A stretch of 64,000 nt of DNA, from contig NZ_CP050440.1 of NCBI RefSeq assembly GCF_011769525.1, positions 7,302,001 to 7,366,000 of the forward strand, read 5' to 3'. Below, in pieces: positions 62,946 to 64,000 of this stretch. The notes beneath the pieces are model-generated. The model was not told the origin of the DNA, ran no database searches, and worked only from the letters and a program-made list of their open reading frames with translations. The first letter of the stretch is position 1; every line of letters starts with the position of its first letter. This DNA comes from Tolypothrix sp. PCC 7910. GTDB lineage: Bacteria; Cyanobacteriota; Cyanobacteriia; Cyanobacteriales; Nostocaceae. A program made the position numbers and the translations under genes.

Positions 62946-63377
62946 ATGGATGAATTTATGCAAGCTGCAATTCAAGAAGCAAAACAAGGTAGACAAGAAG
63001 GGGGAATCCCCATTGGTTCAGTGCTTGTCAAAGATGGCAAAATTCTCGGCAGAGGACACAACAAGCGCGTACAAGATGGTGATCCTGTAACCCACGCCGA
63101 AATTGATTGTCTCCGCAACGCTGGGAGAGTAGGTAACTACAGAGGTACAACACTCTATTCAACCTTAATGCCATGCTACTTATGCGCTGGCGCAGTCGTG
63201 CAATTTGGCATTAAAAAAGTCATCGCCGGAGAATCGAGAACCTTTCCAGGTGCTAAAGAATTTATGATATCTCACGGCGTAGAAGTAATTGATCTGAGCC
63301 TAGATGAATGCGAACAAATGATGAGCGAATTTATAGAAACTAATCCCGAATTGTGGAATGAGGATATTGGGAAGTAG
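62946..63377 (+). CDS. cytosine deaminase (yeast Fcy1-like)
   Basis: 143 residues. The zinc site is His50 and Glu52 in VTHAEID and Cys77 and Cys80 in MPCYLCAGAV, as in the cytidine deaminase-like fold. The length and segments YRGTTLYSTLMPCYLC and GGIPIGSVLVKDG are closest to fungal-type cytosine deaminase rather than tRNA adenosine deaminase. It deaminates cytosine to uracil. AAGGAG is 11 nt upstream of the ATG. The gene diverges from nucleoside hydrolase with 18 bp between start codons. Confidence 0.9.
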   Translation: MDEFMQAAIQEAKQGRQEGGIPIGSVLVKDGKILGRGHNKRVQDGDPVTHAEIDCLRNAGRVGNYRGTTLYSTLMPCYLCAGAVVQFGIKKVIAGESRTFPGAKEFMISHGVEVIDLSLDECEQMMSEFIETNPELWNEDIGK

Positions 63378-63386
63378 TCATTTGGG

Positions 63387-63420
63387 GTTTGTCATTTGTC
63401 ATTTGTCATTTGTCATTTGC
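63387..63420. repeat. TCATTTG short tandem repeat
   Basis: Four to five 7-bp units just after the cytosine deaminase stop. Confidence 0.75.
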
Positions 63421-63483
63421 TGAGTTGTCCTTCTTCCGTCATCTCTCTTGCTTAGAAATATCAGCGTGCTATATTAATGCACC

Positions 63484-63668
63484 GGGATGCAATGCCATTG
63501 TATTGCCTGACATTGTTAATGTATCCAGATGCAATGCCATTGTATTGCCTAACATTGTTAATGTATCCGGATGCAATGCCATTGTATCGGCTGACATTGT
63601 TAATGTATCCAGATGCAATGCCATTGTATAGGTTGACATTGTTAATGTATCGGGATGCAATGTAATTT
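63484..63668. repeat. 42-bp tandem repeat, four and a half units
   Basis: Units of 42 bp (GATGCAATGCCATTGTA...TGACATTGTTAATGTATCC) at 63486, 63528, 63570, 63612 and a partial unit at 63654. Both strands are open across it, since 42 is divisible by three; no gene is called. Confidence 0.9.
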
Positions 63669-63717
63669 TATTAGGCAATAGTCAATCTTTTGCTTCCTCA
63701 TCCCCCTCATCCCCAAA

Positions 63718-64000
63718 CTAAACTCCCCTCTCTTTCAGAAACGCATCAAACGTTAACCTATCAGGTAAAGAAGTTTGCGCTCCTGATTTTGTCGCAGCCA
63801 AAGCACCCGCAGCAGCACCCCAAACAACCGCCTGATGTAAAGGAAGGCCTTCATAAAGTGCAGCTGCTAAACCACCATTAAAAGCATCACCCGCCGCAAC
63901 CGTATCTACAACCTGGATGGGAAAGACTGGGACAAAGAAACTTTCTTCAGCAGTGGCGCAGAAAACACCCTTAGCGCCGAGTTTGACGATCGCACATTTC
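63718..64000 (-). CDS. ribokinase (PfkB family), C-terminal part, truncated by the window edge
   Basis: 94 codons visible, ending in TAG at 63718. The text has the anion-hole motif DTVAAGDAFNGGLAAAL followed by LPLHQAVVWGAAAGALAATKSGAQTS, as in ribokinases; the Asp of AAGD is the catalytic base. The N-terminal two thirds lie outside the window. It is on the same strand as the nucleoside hydrolase and would phosphorylate the released ribose. Confidence 0.85.
   Translation of the reverse strand, partial: KCAIVKLGAKGVFCATAEESFFVPVFPIQVVDTVAAGDAFNGGLAAALYEGLPLHQAVVWGAAAGALAATKSGAQTSLPDRLTFDAFLKERGV

Noticed and set aside
57621-63668. CRISPR arrays
   Set aside because: The tandem repeats at 57.6, 61.9 and 63.5 kb are contiguous units without unique spacers, and no cas gene is visible.

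Overview
The window comes from a filamentous, probably heterocystous cyanobacterium of the Nostoc/Anabaena/Calothrix type. The evidence is the dense octamer GCGATCGC (HIP1), the photosystem II genes psbH and psbN, an HpsJ-like hormogonium polysaccharide protein, and many 7-bp short tandem repeats (CCCCAGT, TTGGTAA, TCATTTG, CCAATGA types) that are a hallmark of Nostocales. No database search was run; all assignments rest on recognised motifs and family resemblance.

Region 1 (1-5.8 kb) looks accessory. It opens inside a dense array of tRNA genes, all on the minus strand: twelve visible plus one cut by the window edge. Four of them (Arg-ACG, Ser-GCT, Tyr-GTA, Trp-CCA) carry a 21-28 nt palindromic element at the same point in the T-loop, while the other stems stay paired. 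A consensus-like promoter lies upstream of the array. It is overlaid with a 7-mer, TGTAGTA, that recurs nine times in 1.2 kb and also overlays a second promoter upstream of a small ORF and an HNH endonuclease. A solitary patatin-like phospholipase and 1.7 kb of AT-rich non-coding DNA follow.

Region 2 (5.8-42 kb) is mostly ordinary chromosome: a haem-oxygenase-like diiron protein beside a PrmC-like methyltransferase, a NarL-type two-component pair, a large hybrid histidine kinase, rpsU, pth, tatA, psbH/psbN, a GH38 alpha-mannosidase, RecQ, a DUF3611 protein, a SpoIIE-type phosphatase, and the ftsY-nusB-DUF502 group. Then come a glycosyltransferase, an HpsJ-like protein, a DUF4129-DUF4350-MoxR group, an IMPase-like phosphatase with a PfkB kinase, rsmI, a MinD-like ATPase and a membrane sensor with a haem c motif.

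Region 3 (42.2-54.7 kb) is a peptide secretion locus. Eight double-glycine precursor genes, five of them recent tandem duplicates in an A-B-B-A-C order, precede a protein with two cyclic-nucleotide-binding-like domains, an HlyD-type adaptor, a C39 peptidase-containing ABC transporter and a second NHLM-type ABC transporter. No modification enzyme is visible. Among duplicates, most differences lie just after the GG cleavage site, which suggests a diversifying family of secreted peptides.

Region 4 (55-64 kb) holds a transaldolase-like aldolase and a glutamine-synthetase-like gene beside an amidohydrolase; together these look like an unfused version of the FluG/NodGS protein. A type II NADH dehydrogenase, a small P-loop kinase and a nucleoside salvage group (nucleoside hydrolase, cytosine deaminase, truncated ribokinase) follow. 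Two tandem repeat tracts (21 bp and 42 bp) and a pair of about 200-bp elements in opposite orientation are also here.
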